From Hymenobacter sp. 15J16-1T3B (GTDB taxonomy: Bacteria > Bacteroidota > Bacteroidia > Cytophagales > Hymenobacteraceae), in the NCBI RefSeq assembly GCF_020711235.1, contig NZ_JAJFAV010000014.1, positions 62,001-126,000 of the forward strand: a DNA stretch of 64,000 nt, written 5' to 3'. Made by a program: the position numbers and the translations under genes. Numbering within the stretch: position 1 is the first letter of the stretch; each line of letters starts with the position of its first letter. Below the pieces are notes generated by a model. It was not told the origin of the DNA. It was given only the letters and a program-made list of their open reading frames with translations, and ran no database searches. Positions 32,564 through 39,789 of the stretch are shown here, piece after piece.

Positions 32564-32665
32564 TCACTTGTAGAGCTTCTTGAGGGTGGCGACCAAGGCA
32601 CTGAGCCGGGCGCGGATGAACAGCTGGTCGGGCACGAGCTGTTTGGTGGCGGCGGTGGCGCTCAT
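32564..32665 (-). CDS. Very small protein (33 aa)
   Basis: ATG at 32663-32665 overlaps the stop of the 73-aa gene (ATGA). MSATAATKQLVPDQLFIRAR then LSALVATLKKLYK: one amphipathic helix with a basic end. The coupling supports it. Function unknown. The 66 nt between it and the DUF551 gene hold no clear signal. Confidence 0.45.
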   Translation of the reverse strand: MSATAATKQLVPDQLFIRARLSALVATLKKLYK

Positions 32666-32883
32666 ACCCGTAGCTGGCTGATGGCGTGGCGGTCGGCCGC
32701 GTCCGCCCGTTGCTTTTCGCGCAAGGCCGTATTGCGGGCGTGCTGCAAGGAGTCCAGCAGGGCGCCGGCGGCTTTCCAGCCCTCGGTCGTGAGGTGGCCG
32801 GCGTTCAGGAGTTCGGCCCGCAGGTCCCGGGCGGCCAAGTAGGCGGCCTCGGCTGTGGCGAAGGTTTCGGCAGGGGTCGGCAT
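32662..32883 (-). CDS. Unknown helical protein (73 aa)
   Basis: 73 aa, Ala/Arg/Glu-rich helices (AEAAYLAARDLRAELLNAGH). Not recognised. 4 nt downstream of the 152-aa gene. Confidence 0.6.
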   Translation of the reverse strand: MPTPAETFATAEAAYLAARDLRAELLNAGHLTTEGWKAAGALLDSLQHARNTALREKQRADAADRHAISQLRV

Positions 32884-32887
32884 GGCG

Positions 32888-33346
32888 TCAGGCGGCTTGC
32901 TCGGGTAGTTCGTGGTGCAGTTCGTTCGGGTCGACCGGGAAGCCGCCGCGCATGACCTTGGCCCGGGTTTCGTCCCGGCTGGCCTTGTCGCGTGCGGCCC
33001 ATGCGGCGGCGCAGGCGGCCAGCAGCTTGACGGGGCAGCCCAGCAGCCGGGCCTCCATCATCTTTTGTTCGGCCTCTTCTTTGGTCAGGTAGCCCCAGAA
33101 GTGGGCGCTGCGGTACTCGCTTTCCAGTTGGGCCAGCCCGGCGGCTTCCCAGCCTTCCGCCGCAAAGCGGTCCAGGTGTACCAGGTCCGGGTGCGTGCGC
33201 AGGGCGGCCGTGGTCAGGCTGTTGAGCCGCTGCACGTCGGCCACCGAGGGCCGCAGGCAGCCGAGGTAGGCGACCATGCGCGGCGTCAAGTAGTCCTTGA
33301 ACTTGGTGCGCAGGTCGTTGAGCAGGGTGTAGGCGGGGTGGCTCAT
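32888..33346 (-). CDS. Unknown protein (152 aa)
   Basis: 152 aa. LNDLRTKFKDYLTPRMVAYL, later GYLTKEEAEQKMMEARLLGC. Helical, no known motif. It may share ancestry with the 73-aa gene: both have EGW(E/K)AAG segments. Confidence 0.6.
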   Translation of the reverse strand: MSHPAYTLLNDLRTKFKDYLTPRMVAYLGCLRPSVADVQRLNSLTTAALRTHPDLVHLDRFAAEGWEAAGLAQLESEYRSAHFWGYLTKEEAEQKMMEARLLGCPVKLLAACAAAWAARDKASRDETRAKVMRGGFPVDPNELHHELPEQAA

Positions 33347-33359
33347 GGCAGCGGAGGGG

Positions 33360-34073
33360 CTAGGGATTGATGCGGCGGAACTCGATTACCCAGACCCAGG
33401 GGTTGGCCTGCCAAGCCTGCGTCTCACTCTCCCCATAGATGCTGTCCCACCCTTGCGAAAAGGCCGTTACAGCCATCGAATGGCAAAGACCAGCCTTATC
33501 ATAGTGGCAGTCGGGAAATACATATCCCGTACTGCCAGGGCGCCCGTTCATATTGGGGCAAATCTTGAGGCCCTCGGCAACCGCGTCGGCTTCGCTCATA
33601 TCCTGCAGCCGCTCCACCCGCACCGACACTATTTCTAATAGGATGCGGGAGGCCCGGCGCGGCATGTGGATAGAGGGCTTCCACTTCATGCCGCAATCGG
33701 CCATGCCTTGTTCGTCGCCGGTGTTGGCCTTGTAAACCCACGTTGGGCCCCAGGTGTCGCCGTCTTCGCGGCCGGTGGGCTGGCCCTCGACTTCGGCAGT
33801 CAGGTTGGCCCACGTCTCGCGCACATACAGGCGGTCACCGGGTTGGCCGTAGGGGCAAAGGTTTGATGCCTCGATAAAGCCCTGCTGTGTCCAAACCGGA
33901 TTTGCATTGAAGAACGATTCAACGGTGCTAGCCTCGTCCTGCATCCGCTTGGGGATAAGGTGGTCAAGTTTGACAGCGCGCCGCGTCTGCGTCTTCTGCC
34001 CGCTCAGGATAGCGCGCACCATTGCCCCGGCAAACAGGATGGGGCGTTCCTTTACTTGAATGCTCGTTTCCAT
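33360..34073 (-). CDS. ASCH-like domain protein
   Basis: 237 aa. RPILFAGAMVRAILSGQKTQ-TRR at the start, PGDRLYVRETWA, KPSIHMPRRASRILLEIVSV and RVERLQDMSEADAVAEG: the layout of phage ASCH/PUA-like proteins. The fold binds RNA or modified nucleotides; the role in phages is not established. GC is lower than in its neighbours. Confidence 0.8.
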   Translation of the reverse strand: METSIQVKERPILFAGAMVRAILSGQKTQTRRAVKLDHLIPKRMQDEASTVESFFNANPVWTQQGFIEASNLCPYGQPGDRLYVRETWANLTAEVEGQPTGREDGDTWGPTWVYKANTGDEQGMADCGMKWKPSIHMPRRASRILLEIVSVRVERLQDMSEADAVAEGLKICPNMNGRPGSTGYVFPDCHYDKAGLCHSMAVTAFSQGWDSIYGESETQAWQANPWVWVIEFRRINP

Positions 34074-34106
34074 CGTCGTATCTTCAGAGTACAGGGTGTA
34101 GCCCGG

Positions 34107-34391
34107 CTAGGCGTTCAGTTCAAAGTGGGTGTCCAGCGTCTGGCCCGAGTGGTTGACCTGCGGGTACATCTGCACCACGGCGCAGGTGCGCTGCGTTTCC
34201 ACGGCCGGCCCGAAGAGCAGGGCCCAGAACTCTTCCTGCAGCGTCAGGTAGTTGCTCACCAAGCGGCGGTAGAGCACCGGGCGGTGGGTGGCCGGAATCA
34301 AGTCGACTTGCGAGGTGTTCAGCACGGCTTCGGCCAACGGCAGCTCGGCAAGGTTGACGGGGGTGACGGGTTGGGCAGGGATGTTGTACAT
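34107..34391 (-). CDS. Unknown protein (94 aa)
   Basis: 94 aa. MYNIPAQPVTPVNLAELPLA, then PVLYRRLVSNYLTLQEEFWA. Not recognised. Preceded by an 82-nt spacer with no clear signal. Confidence 0.55.
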   Translation of the reverse strand: MYNIPAQPVTPVNLAELPLAEAVLNTSQVDLIPATHRPVLYRRLVSNYLTLQEEFWALLFGPAVETQRTCAVVQMYPQVNHSGQTLDTHFELNA

Positions 34392-34473
34392 TGCGGTCAG
34401 GTTGAGTTGGTTTGAAAGGTCTTCTCGGTCAGTGTGGGCGGCCCCGGCGTAGCAGCGTCGGGGCCGCTCCGTG

Positions 34474-34803
34474 TTATTCGTCGTAGAGGGCGCTGTTTTT
34501 CACCCGGCTTATGGTGTTTTCGATCTTACTCAGTCGCTCCTCAAGCGCATGCAGATAGTCGCAGGCTGCATCCGGCAGGCTTTCGCCCCAGCGCTGCCGT
34601 TGGTTGGCGCGGCGTTTTCGTAGTTCTTGGTCCCACTTGGCGTCCCAATAGGCCCGCTTTTGCTCGTGAAAAGCCTTAAGCTCCTCGTAATGAGCCTCGA
34701 AGCCTTCGGTGTCCTCGATGTCCCAGCACGGGTCGCTGGCCCAGCTGTCTTTTAGGTTTTCAATTTCTTCGGGGGTGCGCTGCTGCGCGGCTTCGGTGCT
34801 CAT
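34474..34803 (-). CDS. Unknown charged helical protein (109 aa)
   Basis: 109 aa, rich in Glu, Lys, Arg and Trp; helical (EAHYEELKAFHEQKRAYWDA; YLHALEERLSKIENTISRVK). Not recognised. Confidence 0.6.
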   Translation of the reverse strand: MSTEAAQQRTPEEIENLKDSWASDPCWDIEDTEGFEAHYEELKAFHEQKRAYWDAKWDQELRKRRANQRQRWGESLPDAACDYLHALEERLSKIENTISRVKNSALYDE

Positions 34804-34834
34804 GATCTCAGTAGTAGGGAAGAGGTGAAAGGGG

Positions 34835-35191
34835 CTAGTCCATCAGGTAGAAGTGGCAAGCGTCGTAGCCCGCGGCCTTGAGGTGTTTGGCAATGGCCTC
34901 GCAGGCGGCGTAGCGCTTATCGGCTTGGCCGGCGCTGCTAGGGTTCAGCATGTAGCCAGAGCCGAGCCACCCGTAGTTGCCCTTTTCGCTGTGCACCCCG
35001 GCTTCGGCCAAGGCGGCTACTACTTTGGCTTCGCGTTGACGCGGAATGCTCAGGTGCACCCCGTCGAGATTGCAGCTGCCACCATCGGAAACCGAATCGG
35101 CGGCTTGCTGACCAGCCAGCATGGCGGCGGTAACGTCAGCAGTCAGTTTGGCGAAATCGAATTGGGCGGCGACGGCTGGGGCGGTAGACAT
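34835..35191 (-). CDS. Unknown protein (118 aa), first gene after an operator pair
   Basis: ATG at 35191 (MSTAPAVAAQF) preferred; an ATG at 35224 would abut the operator. KVVAALAEAGVHSEKGNYGW and SGYMLNPSSAGQADKRYAAC suggest a small alpha/beta fold. The operator-like sites at 35231-35276 lie just upstream, so this gene probably starts a repressor-controlled transcript. Confidence 0.6.
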   Translation of the reverse strand: MSTAPAVAAQFDFAKLTADVTAAMLAGQQAADSVSDGGSCNLDGVHLSIPRQREAKVVAALAEAGVHSEKGNYGWLGSGYMLNPSSAGQADKRYAACEAIAKHLKAAGYDACHFYLMD

Positions 35192-35230
35192 GGGGGTGTG
35201 GGGTGAGGTGGTTGAGTGATTCAAATTTAT

Positions 35231-35276
35231 ACCGAAGTTTCGGTAATGTCAATACGTCGTTAACAAAACTTCGTAT
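35231..35276. promoter_or_regulatory. Operator pair, same motif as at the repressor gene
   Basis: ACCGAAGTTTCGGT (35231-35244) is a 14-bp dyad with arms ACCGAA/TTCGGT. ACAAAACTTCGTAT (35263-35276) is a weaker copy 32 bp away. Local A/T content is high. Candidate binding sites for the CI-like repressor. Confidence 0.6.
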
Positions 35277-35294
35277 AAACTGGGCAAAAAAATT

Positions 35295-35552
35295 TTAGAA
35301 GGGTGTGTCGCCAGTAGGCGGCGTTGGCGGCTGCTCAATGTAGTGGCACCCCAATTCGCCAGCTGTGCGCAACCGAATAATCTGATCTACCAGGTAGGGG
35401 CCCAAGCCCACTTGTATCGTTCGGCCGGTGTGATAGTCTTCAAATACCACGTTTACCCCGCCGCCGTTCTCTATCTGTACTTCGGCGTCGTCCATGCCGA
35501 AAAAGATAATCGGCTCTTTCTCTTCGTAATCAATGACAACGGACAGCATCAC
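35295..35552 (-). CDS. Unknown protein (85 aa)
   Basis: 85 aa starting inside the stop of the Rha gene (35549-35552). Beta-rich: MLSVVIDYEEKEPIIFFGMD, IENGGGVNVVFEDYHTGRTI. Acidic. Lower GC. Not recognised. Confidence 0.6.
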   Translation of the reverse strand: MMLSVVIDYEEKEPIIFFGMDDAEVQIENGGGVNVVFEDYHTGRTIQVGLGPYLVDQIIRLRTAGELGCHYIEQPPTPPTGDTPF

Positions 35553-36259
35553 GCAGCGAGTTGAGAGGGTTTGAAGCCTAGTTTCATCATGCCGGCAAAC
35601 ACCTGTTTCGCCTGGACCGTAACCGCTGCAGCCTGCTCAATGTCGGCGCCGCAGCGTACCATTTGGTCAGCCAGCGACATAGCGCAAGCGGTTTCCGGCT
35701 CTGTGTTGCGCAGCACCTCCTTTGCCGATACCCGCATCTTGGAAGGCAGGCCCGCCGCCTTGGCGGCCTTTACGATTTCGTTCGGCCGCTTGCCGGTGTG
35801 CAGCTGGCAGTTCTTGCGGTTGTATTCAATCACCGACCCAACGCCGCCAATCATGTATTGGTGGTTGTTGACGCTCTTGGAGTTGGCCACCTGTACGCCG
35901 CGCTGGGTGTGCTCTAAGAGGTTAATGACCGGGGCGTCGTTGCTCATAGACCGCAGCTGCATCTCCATGCTATTGAACTGCTCTATGTAGCCCTGTTTGA
36001 ACTGTGCGGCCCGTTTGCCGGTGAACCCCATCACCAAGAAGGCAAACCCATCCTTCGACATGATAACGGAGCGTTGCGTTTTGCCGCGGCCATCGGTATA
36101 AGTTGACGGCGCAAAATTGCGCCGCGAGAATTCAGCGTCGCATTCCAGGTTATCGATAGCGCGCAGTACGCTCTTGTGGCTTTTGCCGAATCCCTTGGCT
36201 ACTAGCAATGAGTCGGTGGCGGGATTACCCTTCTTGGTGGCGAAAACGATCTGATCCAT
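35549..36259 (-). CDS. Rha-family phage regulatory protein
   Basis: 236 aa, ATG at 36259. N-terminal Rha domain: DSLLVAKGFGKSHKSVLRAI, TDGRGKTQRSVIMSKDGF and LVMGFTGKRAAQFKQGYIEQ FN. C-terminal part resembles the KilA-C/ORF6C helical domains. Rha proteins affect lysogeny versus lysis in P22- and phi80-type phages. Second gene of the early operon, 1-nt spacing from the Cro-like gene. Confidence 0.85.
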   Translation of the reverse strand: MDQIVFATKKGNPATDSLLVAKGFGKSHKSVLRAIDNLECDAEFSRRNFAPSTYTDGRGKTQRSVIMSKDGFAFLVMGFTGKRAAQFKQGYIEQFNSMEMQLRSMSNDAPVINLLEHTQRGVQVANSKSVNNHQYMIGGVGSVIEYNRKNCQLHTGKRPNEIVKAAKAAGLPSKMRVSAKEVLRNTEPETACAMSLADQMVRCGADIEQAAAVTVQAKQVFAGMMKLGFKPSQLAA

Positions 36260-36483
36260 TACGCTGCGACTTTAACGTTTGCGATTTCTTCGAGCACTTC
36301 GAGTACCTCATCATCATAGCAGCGGATGGGGTTGCGCAGCACGTTGTACACGCGCTCGGCATCAATATCGGGCCGCTTAGAGGTCACCAGTAGGGCAGCG
36401 TACCGCTTCAAGCGGGGCCTGACCTGCTCAATACGGTACCGAAATACCGCTTTCTCTTCAGGGGTTTTGCTGGATTTTGCCAT
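36259..36483 (-). CDS. Small Cro-like regulator
   Basis: 74 aa, divergent from the repressor, first gene of the early operon. EEKAVFRYRIEQVRPRLKRY, then DIDAERVYNVLRNPIRCYDD: a short helical DNA-binding type common at this position in Bacteroidota phages. Operator 36511-36524 lies 28 nt upstream of its ATG. Cro role inferred from position. Confidence 0.6.
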   Translation of the reverse strand: MAKSSKTPEEKAVFRYRIEQVRPRLKRYAALLVTSKRPDIDAERVYNVLRNPIRCYDDEVLEVLEEIANVKVAA

Positions 36484-36510
36484 GAATTAACGTGGTATTG
36501 TTTGTTGTCT

Positions 36511-36596
36511 GCCAAAACTTCGGTATTGTTGCATCGTATTACCGAACCTTCGGCAGTAAATCTAACGAAGCTTTACGATAATACCAAAACTTCGGA
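36511..36596. promoter_or_regulatory. Repressor operator array in the divergent promoter
   Basis: Three 14-bp sites in the 136-nt gap between the Cro-like and CI-like genes: GCCAAAACTTCGGT (36511-36524), ACCGAACCTTCGGC (36541-36554), ACCAAAACTTCGGA (36583-36596); a weak fourth at 36564-36577. Shared form ACCNAANNTTCGGT, the same as at 35231. The outer sites overlap the probable promoters of the two genes. Confidence 0.65.
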
Positions 36597-36619
36597 CAGC
36601 ACACCAACGACTTTTTGCT

Positions 36620-37324
36620 ATGGAACACATCGGCAGTCGTATCAAAGCGTTTCGGGAGGAATTGGGGCTTACCCAGACGGATTTATTTCGGTCCACTGGC
36701 ATTAAGCAAACCACCCTTTCAAGCATTGAGACCGGCACAGAACCCAAAGCGGGCGTCATCGGCGCCTTGCTCGCTGCTTACCCAAACCTCAATCCTGACT
36801 GGCTGCTAACGGGCTCCGGCTCCATGCTCCGAGACGGCAAGGGATTGACCCCGGTAGCGAAGCCCGAGCCGGCGGCCGTGGTGCATCCCATCGGCAACAC
36901 GGTGCAATACCTGCCGATGGCCAGCCAGCCCGGCGCCGATACCATGCTGGTGCAAGCCCTGCAGTCGGCGTTGGACGCGGCCACCAAGCGGGCGGAGAAA
37001 GCCGAGCAAGAGTCCGACCGCTGGTACTGGCTCTACATGCAGAAGATCATTCCGTTCCTGGAGCCCGAGCCCGAGCAAGAAGACCAGCACAGCGACCCGG
37101 AGCCCGAGAAGAGCTACGACCAATTAAAAAAGGAGTACGTCGATAACTGCATCGCAGCGGGTATCAACCCCGACACCGGCAAGAAGTGGAGCGGCTTCAA
37201 CCGCAGCAACGACGGCAACGTGGCCGTGCTGCGCGACGAAGCGACCGTGCTCGACTTCCCGACCGGCCGCCGGGTGGAGGACCTGGTTATCGGCGTAGAC
37301 TACTCGGACAGCGACGCCGCCTAA
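36620..37324 (+). CDS. CI-like XRE repressor of the prophage
   Basis: 234 aa. N-terminal helix-turn-helix: GSRIKAFREELGLTQTDLFR then IKQTTLSSIETGTEP (residues 4-40), and NPDWLLTGSGSML typical of phage repressors. The middle is a short coiled coil (ALQSALDAATKRAEKAEQES), the rest acidic with a C-terminal motif YVDNCIAAGINPDTGKKWSG. There is no LexA/S24 peptidase, so induction is not by RecA-type self-cleavage. Terminator at 37419-37453. Confidence 0.85.
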   Translation: MEHIGSRIKAFREELGLTQTDLFRSTGIKQTTLSSIETGTEPKAGVIGALLAAYPNLNPDWLLTGSGSMLRDGKGLTPVAKPEPAAVVHPIGNTVQYLPMASQPGADTMLVQALQSALDAATKRAEKAEQESDRWYWLYMQKIIPFLEPEPEQEDQHSDPEPEKSYDQLKKEYVDNCIAAGINPDTGKKWSGFNRSNDGNVAVLRDEATVLDFPTGRRVEDLVIGVDYSDSDAA

Positions 37325-37418
37325 GGCCCCGAAAAAGGCCCGGCACTCCGCTGTTCGTGTGGCAAGCTGCTAAACACGAGCTAGTTAGGAAATGTGATAC
37401 AATCCCATCCTCTCTGCT

Positions 37419-37453
37419 AAAAAGCCCGTTCCTGATGCAGGAACGGGCTTTTT
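37419..37453 (+). terminator. Terminator after the repressor gene
   Basis: AAAAAGCCCGTTCCTG (37419-37434), loop ATG, CAGGAACGGGCTTTTT (37438-37453). Sixteen perfect base pairs ending in a T-run. Confidence 0.85.
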
Positions 37454-38087
37454 GTTTTGCTCGGGGACGCTCTTCAGGACAAAGCGGGCTATTAGCTAGG
37501 AAAGACAGTAGAAGTCTATAGCCAGTAGGGGCAGTCGGTACACTCCCACGAAGCCACTCACGCTGGCGTACCGGCCTGGGAAAAGTGACCTGGTTATCGG
37601 CGAGCAGCTGAGTTCAGCTAGGTTGGGCGTTTTGTATTCACGCACACGCAGCTACCCCTGACGCCTGTATTTGCCTTGGCGGGCATAGGCTCTACTTGCT
37701 GAACGGACGACCGGGGCTTACAATAGTTAGGAGGTGCAAATAGCCTTGCTCATTCACTGCTTGATCAATATCTGCCGATAGGAGGGCGGTGATAAGCTGC
37801 TTCTGAGAAGCAGAGTCGCTACGGGATACAGGCTTTCCGTGGATTTCGAAATGTCATTTCTGCAGTGAAACGAAGGAATGCTCGAACTCAGAGTATTAGT
37901 GGCGATAAGCTCCTGCGAGGGTGTCTACCTAATCCAGAGGTAGAGTTTTAGCATGGTTTGAACTCGGTTTCAATGTCGTTGTGTGTTTGGTGAATGAGGG
38001 TAGGGGCACCGTCGCTCGTAGATGACGGGAAGCAGCACGAAAACTAAGGCATGAGCCAATCCAAATTGGCTGTGCTATTTCAGTGGT
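37454..38087. other. Gene-free stretch, probable prophage-host junction
   Basis: No convincing coding frame in either strand; stop codons are frequent and GC is lower. A small palindrome, CTGCTTCT-G-AGAAGCAG, sits at 37797-37813. No tRNA end or integrase gene is visible. The right attachment site probably lies here, because phage genes end with the repressor and host-type genes start at 38.1 kb; I cannot place it. Confidence 0.4.
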
Positions 38088-38132
38088 ATCAATGATATAT
38101 GTCACTGCTAATAAGTAACATATATCATTGAT
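38088..38132. promoter_or_regulatory. 15-bp inverted repeat containing a Crp/Fnr-type site
   Basis: ATCAATGATATATGT (38088-38102) and its exact complement ACATATATCATTGAT (38118-38132) are separated by 15 nt. Inside the left arm and spacer, TGAT-ATAT-GTCA (38093-38104) fits TGAYN4RTCA. It lies 78 nt upstream of the broken BON gene. Confidence 0.55.
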
Positions 38133-38181
38133 TTTGGGCTGGTGGGAATGGATTTTAGGATAGATCTTCCTGGTTTTTCTC

Positions 38182-38790
38182 ATGAATTACCCAATCGATG
38201 TATGGCAGCCGGCCAACAAGGCCGCACCGGCCGCTGTCGATACCTCGCAACTGGCCGCGGGCGGGACATCGACGGCCGCAACGGGCCGGCCCGCGCAACT
38301 TCGCGTGCCGGATGGGGGATGCCCGCGGGCCATCCTCGATGGCTGGAAACGAGACCCGCGCCTGAGCGCAGAAACGCCCGGCGTGCAAGTGCAAAACGGG
38401 GTGGCCATGCTCACCGGCGCCGTGGATACCCCGCGGGCCCGGCAAGCGGCTGAACCAGATGCCCGCAGCGCCCTGGGGGCTGCCTCGTCAACAACTGCCT
38501 GCGCGTATGGCCCCGGCGGATGCCCGAGGACGAAGAACTGCACCAAGCCTTGGGCTGCGCGCAGACTCGCGCCCCCTCCCTGGCCGGTTCCGCTGTGGAC
38601 TGGGTGGTCGACCACGGCTGGGCCATTCTGCGCGGCCAAGCCCCAGCCACTTCGCCCCGCAGCGGCTGGAAGAGCTGGCGGGCAGCAGGACCGGTGTGTT
38701 GTGCGTCATCAATCGGCAGCGCATGCTGTCGGCAGCGAATTACCTGCCAGCAGCCCTTAGCGCCGGCCCGCATGGCCTGCCGGGCTGGCC
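38182..38790 (+). pseudogene. BON-domain protein, frameshifted
   Basis: The frame opens MNYPIDVWQPANK and reaches a BON domain: ILDGWKRDPRLSAETPGVQV, NGVAMLTGAVDTPRARQAAE. At the G5 run near 38476 the frame shifts; the continuation VNNCLRVWPRR-MPEDEELHQALG and SAVDWVVDHGWAILRGQAPA is a second BON domain in the +1 frame. It shifts again near 38645 to QRLEELAGSRTGVLCVINRQ. At least two indels break what was a protein of about 190 aa with two or more BON domains (OsmY-type, periplasmic or stress-linked). Confidence 0.75.
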
Positions 38791-38837
38791 GTCTGGCCCT
38801 GTATAACCCTTTCCGAGTAGCCTTTTTCGCTTGCACC

Positions 38838-39056
38838 ATGATCCAGAACGTTGGCTCCTACGACCGGGTGATTCGCATTGTCCTGGCCGCCGTCGTTGCT
38901 GCCAGCTTGCTCACGCTCGGCGCCCGCAGCTTCAGCGGGCCCGAAATGCTGGCTTGGCTGCTCCTTCCGCTGGTACTGCTGATTACCGGCGTTACCGGCT
39001 ACTGCCCACTGTACGGCTTGCTGGGCATCAGCACGCACCGTCCGTGGCAGCGTTAG
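38838..39056 (+). CDS. DUF2892 inner-membrane protein
   Basis: 72 aa, ATG at 38838. MIQNVGSYDRVIRIVLAAVV with the family's start, two membrane helices (about 10-30 and 38-56), and the terminal VTGYCPLYGLLGIST motif with its single Cys. DUF2892 proteins are found alone or fused to rhodanese domains. It follows the broken BON gene and may once have shared its transcript. Confidence 0.85.
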   Translation: MIQNVGSYDRVIRIVLAAVVAASLLTLGARSFSGPEMLAWLLLPLVLLITGVTGYCPLYGLLGISTHRPWQR

Positions 39057-39120
39057 GGCCCCCGTAATCCTTTTTGGCTTACCGCTGATTGAGGGCCGTT
39101 TTCCTTATGTCCGCTTCGCC

Positions 39121-39302
39121 ATGAGTTCCGTTTCTCCCACCCGGCCGCGCCGCCCGCCCTCACCGACCGCGACATCACCGCCGCTGTGGAGCGGCTGTTC
39201 ACCCACCAGCGCGGCGTCTCGTCCGCCTTTATCAACGTTGTTACCCACTAGGGCATCGTCTGACCACCAGCTCGGCCACGACCGGGCCGAGAAAGTCGCT
39301 AA
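39121..39302 (+). pseudogene. Second BON-domain remnant
   Basis: One frame reads ALTDRDITAAVERLFTHQRG then VSSAFINVVTH-stop-GIV-stop; a neighbouring frame continues DHQLGHDRAEKVAK. These match in order the start of the readable BON gene at 50778-51248 (ALADDDITAAVERLQT, GIVALSG, ADHLLARERAEEIAQ). Two in-frame stops and a shift make it dead. Confidence 0.7.
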
Positions 39303-39723
39303 AATGCAGCCGGCAACGCGTACGTGACGGGTTCTTCGGCTACGGCGGGCGGGGCATCGTCTGATTACGCCACCCTGCGCTAGACCGGTGCACGAATGAC
39401 TGCCGCCCCGCCGCCGATTTTGCACCAACGGCAGCCCGCGCAGCGGCAACCTACTCCGCAGTGGGCGCCCTGGCTGCGTTTTCCACCCCAGCGGACGACG
39501 TGGCTGAACGGCGCTATACTCTGCCCGCCGCGGCTACCGCCAAACTGCGCATCTACAACCAAACGGGCCAGCTGATCAGCACGCAGGCCCTGACACGCGG
39601 GGTGGGCGCCGGTAGCCAAACGGTCCTGCAGCTACCCACCAAGCAGCTGCACGATGGCGTTTACCCGTGCCAGTTACGCAGCGCCGCTGGCCGGCAATCC
39701 TTGCGCCTACTCGTGCAGCACTA
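39303..39723 (+). pseudogene. Remnant of a T9SS-exported SBBP-repeat protein
   Basis: NAAGNAYVTGSSATAGGASS then DYATLR-stop (39303-39383) is one SBBP beta-propeller repeat. After a frame change, RRYTLPAAATAKLRIYNQTG, QLISTQALTRG and HDGVYPCQLRSAAGRQSLRL with LLVQH-stop at 39723 is a type A C-terminal sorting domain of the type IX secretion system. Only the tail of the gene is left. Its presence shows that the host uses or used T9SS export. Confidence 0.65.
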
Positions 39724-39789
39724 ATCAGTTGCCGTTACGGGCCCTTGTCGTTGCCCATCAGGGGCGTTTCACCGGTTTTGCTACCTCTT

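Noticed and set aside
36259-37324. Toxin-antitoxin pair
   Set aside because: Divergent small HTH and XRE genes with shared operators fit a Cro/CI switch; no toxin fold is visible.
37454-38087. tRNA gene as attachment target
   Set aside because: No cloverleaf arms or CCA-type end could be found by eye.
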